From the NCBI GenBank assembly GCA_030549335.1, contig CM060189.1, positions 26,435,001 to 26,499,000 on the forward strand: a stretch of DNA of 64,000 nucleotides. Reading direction: 5' to 3'. The translations under genes and the position numbers were made by a program. Shown here in pieces: positions 46,521 to 57,110 of this stretch (positions within the stretch are counted from its first letter, which is position 1; the number at the start of each line of letters is the position of its first letter). The DNA is from Pontederia crassipes (taxonomy: Eukaryota; Streptophyta; Magnoliopsida; Commelinales; Pontederiaceae). The notes below the pieces were generated by a model, which was not told the DNA's origin, searched no databases, and saw only the letters and a program-made list of their open reading frames with translations.

Positions 46521-46765
46521 TGATTTCCGACGGATTTATCCGTCGAAAATTATGTGAAATCCATAAAGTGAGGGGTCAGAAAAATTCTCATCGTTAAAAA
46601 TTCCTGACGGAAGGATGAAAACCTCGGTAATTCTGAAGGGTCAATCGTCCGTTGAAAATTTCGAATGCAAAAATCCTTTGAAAGCTGTCACGGATATCTC
46701 CCGTTGAAGATTCCGATGAGAGTAACCGTGGATAGTTCCGACGGATGAGTCCGATAAATTCTCTA
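46520..46765. repeat. Decayed CACTA-type subterminal repeat remnant
   Basis: TTTCCGACGGATTTATCCGT followed by CGAAAATT, then CCTGACGGAAGG, CCGTTGAAAATTTCG, AGTTCCGACGGATGAG and similar words. These are diverged versions of the palindromes in the three CACTA elements. No terminal CACTA is present. Confidence 0.5.
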
Positions 46766-48061
46766 ATCTTTCATGGCGAACTCATGCTGCTTTAAACATT
46801 TAAGCCGCAGTCAAAATTTGATGAATCGGCATCAAATTTTTGCATGGGCAAAGTGGGGCTGAACTGCAGGAAACTGTCTTGAGTTCTGTGGGATTTTTCT
46901 TTGCCCGCCTCTAACTGCAGGACGTCTGGTGCAAGTGTTTCTTTTAGAAAATTGCAGCGAGTCTACTTTATTCTTGATTCTGAGTTTCCATCCATAAAAA
47001 CATTCCTCCTAAGTAGCTGTTAATAACCTGGACCAAGTACTTCTACTTCTTCAAAGGATTTTGACCTTACTATTGGATCATTATTTAATTGATATTTTGG
47101 TCTCTATACTTAATTATGTAATGATTGTCACTTGTTGCTTGTTACTTATTTCTTGTTACGATTAAAAGAACTCTTAGGGTCAAAGATAACACCCCCTTTG
47201 GAGTAAAAGAATATTTCCTTTGGTAGTGCCATTATCCACCATTGTACATGAAAGTATTATGGCAATACATAATGAAAATTGAAGAGCTGGTTTAGGATAG
47301 TACACATAGTAGTTTCATTTGTCATGGTTCTTGAAGTAAAATATGTAAAGCTAACATATTGGGAGTACTTGACAAAGACATTTGTACTTGCCACTGGTAA
47401 TTGATTTACTTGACCAAATTATTACTACAAATACTAACTGAGAAGAGATATTTGTTGGTGGTGCCATGCAAAAGATTCTTATTGCCCACGCGGTAAGAGG
47501 ATAAGAAGATTATGAGACATTACATACAATGATATTATGAATATTAAAGATATTTATACAATTTATCAAATGATATTATTAAAATTAGGTATTAATTAAA
47601 ATAATAATTTAGGGCTCAATTCCAGGAGGAACGATTTGGGATTTTTTTAGCAAAAAAGATGTGTCATTTCTTTTGTGATTTTTCCCAAACTCTAAAATTA
47701 ATTGAAGAATCAAAGCTCATTCTATAACATATTAATATTTCTTAGAAAATATTTGGAGAACTATTTTCCTTAAGATTCAATATTAAAAATAATATCTTTA
47801 ATAGAAAAGTAACATTGATAACTTTGTATAAAAATTATGTTTGACGTTGAACACAGGTCATCTTGGCCTGCATCGATTTAGAAAATCAATTTTTTTGTGC
47901 GACGTTTAGTATTAAATTGCATTTTTTGAAAATCTAATAACAATCAAATCGAGACCAATATTAGGAATGATAATATTCTCTGACTCTTATGGAGCATTCC
48001 GTTCCAAATAAGGTCGGGTGCATTGTTACAAAATACAAATTCTCCTTTCCATTCCAACATA
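46766..48061. other. Intergenic DNA, nothing recognised
   Basis: AT-rich sequence with no long reading frame and no repeat I can define. Confidence 0.5.
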
Positions 48062-48091
48062 TAGTAATATATATATATATATATATATATA

Positions 48092-48339
48092 GGAATATTA
48101 GCGTGAGATCAGAGATTTTAATCTCACCCTCAAATCAGTGAATTTCAGTCGTTATAATCATGCATCACCGGTCCATATCTCATGAGACTAAACAAAATGT
48201 TGAACCTGATTTTTTTTTTTCATTTGAACAAGGTTCAACTAAGATATCGATCTGAACCGTTGATGCATAATTATAACGACTGAGATTCAGTGATTTAAGG
48301 GTGAGATCAAAATCTCTGATCTCACGCTAATTTTTCTCA
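48092..48339. mobile_element. Fold-back MITE with long inverted repeats, inserted in a TA run
   Basis: The left arm ATTAGCGTGAGATCAGAGAT, then TT(T/A)TAATCTCACCCTCAAATCA, CAGTCGTTATAATCATGCAT matches the inverse of the right arm over about 100 bases with few changes. The centre is a short T-rich loop with GTTGAACCTGAT and its partner GGTTCAACTAAG. TA dinucleotide runs (48062-48090 and 48340-48350) lie on both sides, so the insertion target was a TA microsatellite or the TA steps are the duplicated target. Non-coding; the superfamily is not determined. Confidence 0.82.
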
Positions 48340-48350
48340 TATATATATAT

Positions 48351-50140
48351 AATATGAATAATATTGTATTCTTATATAAAAGAAATTGGTTATATGAAAG
48401 TTTATCATATATTATTATAATTATTACATATAATAAATTTTGTTTATATAATGTTATAATAATAAATTTAGGTGTATTTGAGATAACTACGACGTCATGT
48501 TTGTGTTCTGTGCCTCTACCTATCCAACCCTAACCGAATTGATATAGGGACACATTTTGTGAAAATTATGGCCCACAATGATGCTATTGAGGTACTCAAA
48601 CTGATTTTGCTCACCACTAGTTTCACATAGAAATTAAATATTTATTTAATCCATAATATATGTGACAATATTTGCAGCAATTGAATTAAAAATCTAAATT
48701 TATGGATAATTTGATTTCTTGATAGCATTATGTATTAATGACAAAAGTATGCACAGAAGTGTGGTGTATAAGAAAAGAAATATGGAGATTAAGTGTGAGA
48801 TAGAAGACAAAATATAGAGGACTCTTGACCTAGTCTAGGTTCATTCGATCGGGTGCAAAATGCAAATCGTGGTCAATGATTTGTAAACATTTGTTGACTC
48901 GCATTTGTTTTCAATCATCAACCGCTAGCAATGGCATCAAATCGATTTGCATTTACACTTAATTAGAAGATTCCTTTTTTTTTTCGATTTCTAAGTTCGA
49001 CGTACAAAGGATGATAGTAGATTTAATCTCTGTGACAATTTTATTGAAAATCTTATTGCATATTTAATCTAGAGACTTCTTCTGATCTAAAAGTTGCCTG
49101 CTTTTAAATTCATAGTAGATTTAGTCTCCGTGATAATTTTATTAAAAGGACTACTAAATACTGTCTCAAGAATTGTCACAAATGAGTGAATGCCATTGCC
49201 GCCAACGTTTTTACCAGAAAAGTTTAAACACTAATATTTGTATATCATTTATGTGTTGTTAAAATCAACCGAAGTTTGAGTTATTTTTTAAATTACTCAT
49301 TTTCTATTTTTTTTCACACTATCTAATTATCCAAATGCAATTGTTGAATCAATTGTTTTATAACTGATAATTGTTTAAACAAAAATAAAAAGGTTGCGTT
49401 CAATTTTGGACTAAAGATTGATTCTTTTATACAATTTTCTATATATATATATATATATATATAACGTACGTACTTCTACTATAACAAAATTTTATCTAGG
49501 TCAATGAACCTACTTCCGATTCTAATATAAATTATTTAAATAATAATTTGTTTCCCAAGGATAGGTGTGTGTGACAGTCCACCCTGCCGCCCTTGATAGG
49601 TAAAGGAATGGAAAGAAAGAAGTTGGAGACAAAATGATAATTATATATATTTCAAAATTATAACTACAAGGAGAAGCAATAATTGAAGGAAATCGAAGGG
49701 GAGCACATGATTTGATTTGGATTTTGGACTATCTCACGATGTTACATCATCCCTCCTGTTTCCATTTTTCACTATATAGTTAATCCATATCCTGTCAAAT
49801 AAATAATCCTTTTAACTTCTCGCGTCTCATGATGGGGACTTGGATGATGGTACCGTCTGAATTCCAGATGGAACTGGAAGACCAACAGCTCAGAGTGACA
49901 TGCAAATATGCAATTACATTTTTGAATGAGACATTCTATTTTTTTTTCTTTCTTTCAGATTGGATTATATATGATAGTAATACCTTTCTACACCAACCTA
50001 CCCCTTGGTATGATAGGTCACCCTAAGAAAACTTCAAACAATTTGTAGATGGTCCAAGTGATTCGAAAAGTCTATCGCAATTCAGAAAGTGGGTCAATGG
50101 AATAGACCATATGTCTTCTCCATGCCATTGTTAAAGATAA
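48351..50140. other. Intergenic DNA, nothing recognised
   Basis: AT-rich. A TA run lies at about 49441-49462. The 65-codon frame at 49829-50026 has no recognisable domain. Confidence 0.5.
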
Positions 50141-51877
50141 CACTACAAGAAAATCACGATTTTCCGACGGATAATTTTCGACGGTTCTAAATCCGTCGCA
50201 ATTTGCGACGGATTTTTCGACGGTTCCGTTTTCGACGAATTTTTTGACGGTTATGACCGTGGAAATAATTTATATTATTATTTAATTTTTCGACGATTAG
50301 GAACGTCAATATTTTCGACGGATATCCATCCGTCGCAATTTCCGACGACTTTTTCGACGGTTATGACTGTCATAAATAAAAAAATTAAATTATGTATTTT
50401 TTATATTATTATTAAATTTTTTCGACGGATTTTCCGACGGTCACGACCGTCGGAAATAAAAAAATTAATTATATAATTAATTATATTATTATTTAATTTT
50501 TCGACGATTAGGACCGTCGATATTTCCGATGGATATCCATCCGTCGCAAAATCTGCCGCAATTTCCGAAGGTCGTAACCGTCGGTAAATATATAATAATA
50601 TCATATAAAGAGTATTTTATTAATATAACTAGCGACGGTCCAAACCGTCGCAATTACTGACGGCCAAAACCGTCGGTAACGATTATCGACGGTTTGAACC
50701 GTCGGTAAAATAAAAAATAAATATTATATATAACTAAATATATTTTCGACGGTCACAACCGTCGATAATTATAAAAATATTTAATATTTACGTTTTCGAC
50801 GGCCGAAACCGTCGGTAATTAAAATTTCGTTATCCCGCTTTTTTTCCCTTTTTCCGCTTTCTTTCAACTTTTTCCCTTTATATATATTCCTCATCCCTCT
50901 TCTCTCTCTCCCTCCTCCCTCCACTCCTCTCTCTCTCTCCCTCCTCTCCTCTCTCTCTCTCCCGGCCGCGAGCACCCCCTCCCGCCCATCGGACGCTGGC
51001 GACCATCCCACGCCGGACGCCGGCGACCCTCCCACGTCGGACGCCGGCGACCCTCTCCCGCGCCGGCGTATCTCTCTCTCGCGCTCTACGCCGGCGTCTC
51101 TCTCTCTACTGTCGGCCGGCCGGAGGCCGGATCCGGCCGTGGCCGTTCGGATCCGGCCTCAGGCGGCCGGATCCGGCTTCCAGGCGGGCCGGTTCCGGCC
51201 TCCAGCGGTCGGATCGGCCGCCAGACGGGCCGGTTCCGGCCTCCAGCGGTCGGATCGGCCGCCAGGCGGGCCGGTTCCGGCCTCCAGCGGCCAGATCCGG
51301 CCTCCAGCGGTCGGATCCGGCCGCCTGGCGCCGGATCCGGCCTCCAGCGGTCGGATCCGGCCGCCTGGCGCCGGATCCGGCCTCCAGCGGTCGGATCCGG
51401 CCGCTAATTTTTTTTATATTTAAAAAATTATTTGCGACGGTTGCGACCGTCTAAAGATCGACGGTTGCGACGTCCATCCAAAGTTTCGACAGTTGTGACC
51501 GTCGAAAAGTTGCGACAGCTCGAACCTCCGGCCTTTTCCGACGGTTGCAACCGTCGAAAATATCGACGGTTCGAACCGCCGGCCTTTTCCGGCGTTGCAA
51601 CCGTCGGAAATATCGACGGTTCGAACCGCCGGGGACTTTTCCGGCGGTTGCAACCGTCGGAAAATTTCGACGGGTCGAACCGCCGGGGACTTTTCCGACG
51701 GCCAGAACCATCGATATTTTCAACGGATTTTTTGAACCGTCGCAAATCCGTTTGCGACGAGCGTTTTTTCGACGGATCGATTCCGACTGAAAAACCGACT
51801 GTAATTGCGTTACCGACGATTTTCGGACTGATTACCGACGGTCCGGACCGTCGGTAATCCGCGTTTTTCTAGTAGTG
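50141..51877 (+). mobile_element. Short CACTA element 3 (palindromic GACGGT type)
   Basis: CACTACAAGAAAA at 50141 and TTTTTCTAGTAGTG ending at 51877 (one change from the usual CTTGTAGTG) are flanked by TAA at 50138-50140 and 51878-51880. The palindromic GACGGT/ACCGTC subterminal repeats are the cleanest of the three copies, for example GACGGTTGCAACCGTCG and GACGGTCACGACCGTCGG. The core has a CT tract (50895-50960) and a GC-rich tandem repeat of CGGATCCGGCCGCCTGGCGC and CGGCCTCCAGCGGTCGGATC (to about 51405). It is 1737 bp with no transposase. Confidence 0.92.
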
Positions 51878-52041
51878 TAAATAGTCAACAAGATAACATC
51901 CCTCTGGACTTTGACAAAGAAAAGAAAAAAGGAAACGCTGTAAGACCGTCGGTAATCTGCGTTTTTCTAGTAGTGTAAATAGTCAACAAGATAACATCCC
52001 TCTGGACTTTGACAAAGAAAAGAAAAAAAGGAAACGCTGTA
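51846..52041 (+). repeat. 98-bp tandem duplication across the CACTA right end
   Basis: Unit 1 (51846-51943) begins with the last 32 bases of CACTA element 3 and continues through flanking AAATAGTCAACAAGATAACA and GGAAACGCTGTAA. Unit 2 (51944-52041) repeats it with one substitution in the element part (CCG to CTG) and one extra A in the A-run. The terminal CTAGTAGTG variant is present in both. Confidence 0.92.
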
Positions 52042-53109
52042 ATGTTTGAAAATAAGGGTTCCAGCAGAATGCTCACAAAGCAACTGTTAATTGGTCCGAC
52101 CACAGTTTCTAATTAAGACAATACAAGCATCAAACAAGATGTTCTGAACAAAGATCATGTCTCTATCCCAATACAGCTGCGGCTTCATAACTGTAAATGA
52201 TAAGATGTCATAGATCAACATTGAAGGTTCTGCACAAGAATATAAATCTACATGAGCAAACGATCACTTCTAGACATATACTATAGATGATGAATGCCAC
52301 ATGACTTCCATTAGGAGAACAGTAATATTACATTTACCACCGACACTGATAATATGTTGGGCAAAGTAAACACAGTTTTCCCATAACAAATAAAAGGTAC
52401 GTAAGACATAAGGCGCAATGTTATAACCCAAACCCCACACTTCCATAAAATTGTATAATTAAGACAATTAATGGGCTACTAACTGCTTTGCAATTAAACA
52501 GAAAACAAGTTGCACTTTAACACAGCAAAAACTTGTGCCTTCAAGTATTATACAAAGAAAATTGAACACATCGTCAACATATCAGAAATCACCCGCTTGT
52601 TCGACAAATAAGTAATGGAGGAGTGCATGACGTGATGAGTGATGAGGTGGTGTCATTAAAAAGTTCATATTTAAATAATAAATTATATAAGATGTGAAGT
52701 GAAGTAATAATAATTTTATTTATATAAAAATATTTTTTATCCTTCCTTATATATTTAAACTATTTATAATGGTCAACGATTAACAAATATTTATCATATA
52801 ATTTTTTATTAGTTAATTTATTTTTTGTTTGACATATTTTTATTGTATTATATATTTTTATATAAATTTTCATTCATGCATCTCTTTTAAGAAGTTAAAA
52901 TTGAGAGACAAATATAGATAAATATTATTTGATTATAATATTTATTTATTAGTATGAGAGAGAAAGGAGAAATTGATTAGAGAGATGGAGAGAGAAGAAA
53001 GAAGAAGGGTTAATTTAGTTTAAAATTATTAAAATTTTCTTATTTCATTAATTTGGCGAAATAAAAAATATTATATTAGGAGGACTTAAGTACTCCTTCA
53101 CACTCCTCT
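52042..53109. other. Intergenic DNA, possible MITE
   Basis: AT-rich. GGAGGAGTG near 52618 and CACTCCTCTTAA near 53092 face each other, so 52613-53100 could be an old inverted-repeat element, but the arms are too short to be sure. Confidence 0.35.
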
Positions 53110-53930
53110 TAACTACTAAAATTATTATTAAAGGATGCACATTGCAGTCCCCAACTTTGAGTCAATATCTCAATGGTCCTCCAATTTCAATTTGTAATTA
53201 GAATGGCCTCCTACTATGATTTTCTTGCACATTCTATCCATTTGACCATTGATAGTGAGTTTCTCGATTTCCTCACTTACGTGGCTGCTGCATACACTAT
53301 TTCTCTTTCATACATCCATGTCATTTAACAAAATAATAAAATAATATTAAAAATAAAAAGCTGGCAGATGCTTGCTGTCGTGGAAGCCAACAAGCTCGTA
53401 AGGAGGGGGCATGTCCCCCTCTCTTTGGCATGCACCCACCGGCGCCGGCATATGCGAGAGAGCCGACCGGCAAGGGGGGCGACCCCCTCTCTCTCCCGCA
53501 CATGCACGTCGGCGCGCGTGAGAGAGAAGAAGGGGGAAGGGGGTGACGCCCCCTTTTCACTCTCGCGCACTGACGAGCACAAGAGAGGAATAGGGGGGCA
53601 TCAGCCCCTCCTCTGTACGCGGGGGGGGGGGGGGGGGGGGGGGGGGGTCCGACGCCCCCCTTTTCCCCTTCGCCAATCACGAGGGAGAAAGGGGGGCGCC
53701 GGCCCCCCTTTTCTACTTCGCCAGTCGCGAGCGAAGGAGAAAAAGAGGGCCGACGTCCCCCTTTCCCCTTCGTCGGCTGCGAGGGAGTGCCCCCCTTTTC
53801 TCCTTCTCCAAGTGCGAGGGAGAAAGGGGGCGTCAGACGCCGATGAAGCAGAAAAGGGGGGTCGGCACCCCCCTTTCTCCTTTGCGTTTGGTGAGGGAGA
53901 AGGGATGTCAAGCCCCACTTTATGCCATGT
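53110..53930 (+). mobile_element. GC-rich poly-G repeat family, copy 1
   Basis: It opens with CAGTCCCCAACTTTGAGTCA, ATATCTCAATGGTCCTCCAA, TTTCAATTTGTAATTAGAAT, a phrase typical of plant DNA-element ends, then CTTACGTGG and CATGTCATTTAA. A GC-rich zone follows with imperfect repeats of CCCCCTTT(T)CCCCTTCG and CGAGGGAGAAAGGGGG. Pure G27 occupies 53621-53647. Frames on both strands here are repeat artefacts. The right end is not defined. Copy 2 (56690-57110) is inverted and copy 3 lies at 58973-59480. Confidence 0.55.
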
Positions 53931-53939
53931 CCTAGGGAT

Positions 53940-54310
53940 AGGGCATTGCCCACTTTGGCAGCGGGATGCATCCTACCTGGTTTGATAGCGGAACGCACCG
54001 GGTTTGGCAGAATGCCCACTTTGGCATATGCCCGAATTGGCATAATGCCCAATTTGGCAACATGATGCGATAGCATCCCAGAACACCTGTCATCCCATGC
54101 AGTGAGCGAGTAGGCAGCACAACACTCCTTGTCTAAGTGGGAGTAGGACAACTAGTCCAAGTAGGAGTTGGGACTTGGGACGAGCATGGCGAATGTACAA
54201 TGGCGCGAGGAAGCTTCGTGGGATGCAATAATGTGCAAGTGGTACATTCTCTGCCCACATTGGCAGAATGCCTGATTTGACATTCTGCCCAGTTTGGCAG
54301 CAGGGCCCGA
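53940..54310. repeat. TTGGCA / TGCCC short repeat clusters
   Basis: Units such as TTTGGCAGAATGCCCAC, TTGGCATATGCCCGAA and TTGGCATAATGCCCAATTTG repeat at 53953-54060 and again at 54255-54305. Function unknown; probably part of a transposable element. Confidence 0.55.
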
Positions 54311-54925
54311 CAGAGCGGTGTGGTGTGTAACAATAGGGCGGAGGCAGTCCGACCCAACTCTGCTCATCCGAAACACTAGCAAAGATGGCAAGCTTCGACA
54401 AGGAAGGCTAGCCATGAGGAGCGACCAACATAAGAGGCAAGCTTCGAGAAGGAAGGCTAGCCCTTGGAAGGAACCATGTGGCTGTTCCAAAGATGGAAGG
54501 CTGGCGGATGGAAAGTAAGGTGTAGGTGGCACTTATTTTCCATTGCGACAAGAGGGCAATCAGGTTTGATTGTCTTGGACGTTCAACTTGGCAAGTAGGT
54601 CAATGGATTATGACATGTAATTAGGACGCTCAAAGAGGGTTTTGCTGATTAGGTTGATCGTGTAGGATCCCCTAATTTAATGATAGTTAAAATAGGAAGG
54701 CTAATGGTGGCCGACCCTAAAACTTGTATAAATAAACACGTGTAGCTGTGTAGGTGCCTTGTAAATTCATCGAGATATGAAATAGATTATAACTTTCTCC
54801 TTTTATCTTTGTGTGTGTTCCTTTATGTGTGTTCTTCTTATGCATTGTGGTATGGCTTGTTGAGAGATGTTCCATAGGTCTTTTCGGTAGAGTTCTTAGA
54901 AGCTGAACGAACATCCTGGAGAGCA
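54311..54925. other. Probable LTR-like remnant
   Basis: GACAAGGAAGGCTAGCC / GAGAAGGAAGGCTAGCC occurs twice (54398 and 54448). Further on, ACTTGTATAAATAAACACG near 54722 is TATA-like and is followed by a T-rich leader-like part with AGCTGAACGAACATCC, as in an LTR promoter and R/U5. No matching second LTR is in the window. Confidence 0.3.
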
Positions 54926-55750
54926 GTGGCGGAGCCAGAAAAGATTGTGAGTGGGTTCACTAAAATAATAAATAATATAAAATATATGAATTTATAAAAT
55001 TTTATAAAAAATTCACTAATTTTTGTAGATTATTTATAAGAATATTATATAATTATATATCCATATCTTTTGTGAATGAACATTAGTAAGAAAATGAATG
55101 GAAAATATATTTTAATTAAAAAGATAAAGATTTATAATATATAATATAAATGGTTGAGATTTGTTTGAGATTTCATATCTTTTGCTTCCATGTTAAAAAA
55201 TTAAATAGAAGATAAATAAAAAATTATGTAAAGATATTAAAAAAAATAACATGTTTGATATATTTATTCTAAGAACATTTGTTAGGTTTCCATATTTTTT
55301 GTTTCAAAGTTAAATACAAAATTATGTCAGGATATTTTAAAAAAATACAACATAATAAAGTGCTTGAAATAATTATTCATAAAAGTAAATATTTGTTTTA
55401 AAAAAATTAAAAGTACACGTTTCCAAATAGTATGAGAATAATGTTGGACCTGAAATATTATTGAAATCATTATTTTAAAAGCATTTTTAAATTTTCATAG
55501 TTTTCCTTCCATATTGAAAATTTAGATATAAGTATAAAAAATTATGTCAAGAGGTTAAAAAAAATAACATAATAAAATGCTTGTAGTAATTATTCTGTAA
55601 ATAATTGTTAAAGGAAAAAAAAAAACGAGAAACGTTTCCAAATGGAATGGAAATTATGTTGTCTAACCACTAAACCGATAGAGAAGTTGTGATATATGCA
55701 AAAGTAACTAATATTTGATTGCCTGCACCATGACAACCAGCCCCCATTTC
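54926..55750. other. AT-rich repeat remnant starting AGTGGCGGAGCCAG
   Basis: The opening phrase AGTGGCGGAGCCAGAAA is a common start of repetitive elements in angiosperms. The rest is AT-rich, with a phrase built on AAAA(A)TAACAT-AATAAA-TGCTTG recurring near 55340 and 55565. The expected opposite end is not visible. Confidence 0.35.
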
Positions 55751-55751
55751 C

Positions 55752-56685
55752 AATGTTTTAAAAATCAGACTGGTCATCGAACCGGTCGGCCAACTGGGTC
55801 ATGATTCGATCAGTTCAATCGGATTGAACCGAATTTTATTAAAATAATATTATTTCTATTACATAAAAAATATATTACAAATAAAAGTATAAAAGGTAAA
55901 AAATTAATAAAATAAAAGTATATTAATCATAATTTCAAATTAATCAAATATTAATACATTATTTTTTACATTTTAAGAATATATATTATTTATAATTAGT
56001 TAATTTTATATTTTATTATTTAATTCATTAATAATTTTATTTTTTAGATTTTCATTACTATTATCTTGCTCTCAATTTATTTTTCAAATTCAAATTTTCT
56101 TTCCATATTATTTGATTCCTTGTATAAATTCGTCCTATAAAATTTATTATATTATTATGTTTCTATTTTCATAATTTAAATATATTATTTACAATAATTT
56201 AAATTTTGTCATCTTAATTTTCTCTTTTATTCGAATTTATCTTTATTATTGTCTTTCCAAATTCCTTTCAAATTCAAATAACTTTCCTTATTATTTACAT
56301 TCATTCATTCTGCACAATCAAATCACTTTCTTTAATATTAATTTCCTTAAATAACTAATATTCTGTTCCGCACAATTCAAATACTTTTCCTTTCAAATTC
56401 AAATAACTTTCTTTATTAGTTTACTCCCCCTATCTATTATTCCACCTTCTCTATTATTATAACACTTTCCTTCTTTTCTTTTTTTTTTCATCTATACATC
56501 TCTTTTTTACTATTTTTTAAAAAAATCGGATTGAACTGATTTTTCGATTCAACTTAGTTTTGGCCGGATTGAGCCGGTCAATCCTGTTTTTTTTCAAAAA
56601 TGAGTTTTCCCTATTAACCGGACTAGACTGATGACCGATTCGCGGTTGAACCGGCCGGTCCGGTCCGATTTTAAAAACACTGCCC
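55752..56685. mobile_element. ACCGGTT-type inverted-repeat element, copy 3
   Basis: The left end is AATGTTTTAAAAATCAGACT then GGTCATCGAACCGGTCGG; the right end is GAACCGGCCGGTCCGGTCCG then ATTTTAAAAACACT, an imperfect inverse. CCCATTTCC before and CCCCTTTCC after may be a degraded 9-bp target duplication, which would point to a Mutator-like origin. The interior is AT-rich and non-coding. Confidence 0.65.
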
Positions 56686-56892
56686 CTTTCCCTCCTCGCC
56701 GGCCACGAGGGAGGAAAGGGGACGCCAACCCCCTTTTGTGTGAGCTCGTATTGTTCGGGTTGAAGAATGCCAAGGTGGATCGAGCGCGCACAGGAGAGAG
56801 GGGGCGTGAGCGGTCATGCCGACAACTTGTCGGGTGAGAGAGAGAGGGGCATCACCCTCTATTCGAGCTCGCCGGCTCCGACAGCAACGTTC

Positions 56893-56925
<33 letters not shown>

Positions 56926-57110
56926 ATGACATGGGTAAAAGTGAAATGATAGAATGATGGTCACGTAAGTAAGGAAATTGAAAAATCGACTATCAGCGAT
57001 TAAGTGAACGAAGCGTGTAAAAAAATATTAAAGTTTGGAAATAATTCAATTATAAATTGAAGGTTAGGAATTGAGTAGTTAGTAATTTACTTGTTATAAT
57101 GTTATTTTCA
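56686..57110 (-). mobile_element. GC-rich poly-G repeat family, copy 2 (inverted)
   Basis: The GC-rich part (GAGGGAGGAAAGGGGACGCC) is followed by (ATT)n at 56893-56921, AAATGACATGGGTAAAAGTG, CACGTAAGTAAGGAAATTGA and AATTCAATTATAAATTGAAG. This is the inverse of the copy 1 opening (CATGTCATTTAA, TTTCCTCACTTACGTG, TCAATTTGTAATT). The two differ too much to be a recent pair. Confidence 0.55.

Noticed and set aside
51139-51857. Long open frames in CACTA element 3 on both strands
   Set aside because: They arise from the GC-rich tandem repeat and the GACGGT palindromes, which lack stops. No transposase motif appears.
22793-51877. Even spacing of the three CACTA elements (about 13.9 and 13.5 kb)
   Set aside because: The flanking sequences are unrelated, each copy has its own target duplication, and three points are too few. 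Coincidence is the simplest reading.
53321-54151. 276-codon minus-strand ORF
   Set aside because: Low-complexity Pro/Gly/Arg frame through the poly-G repeat family. Overlapping open frames on both strands show that composition explains it.
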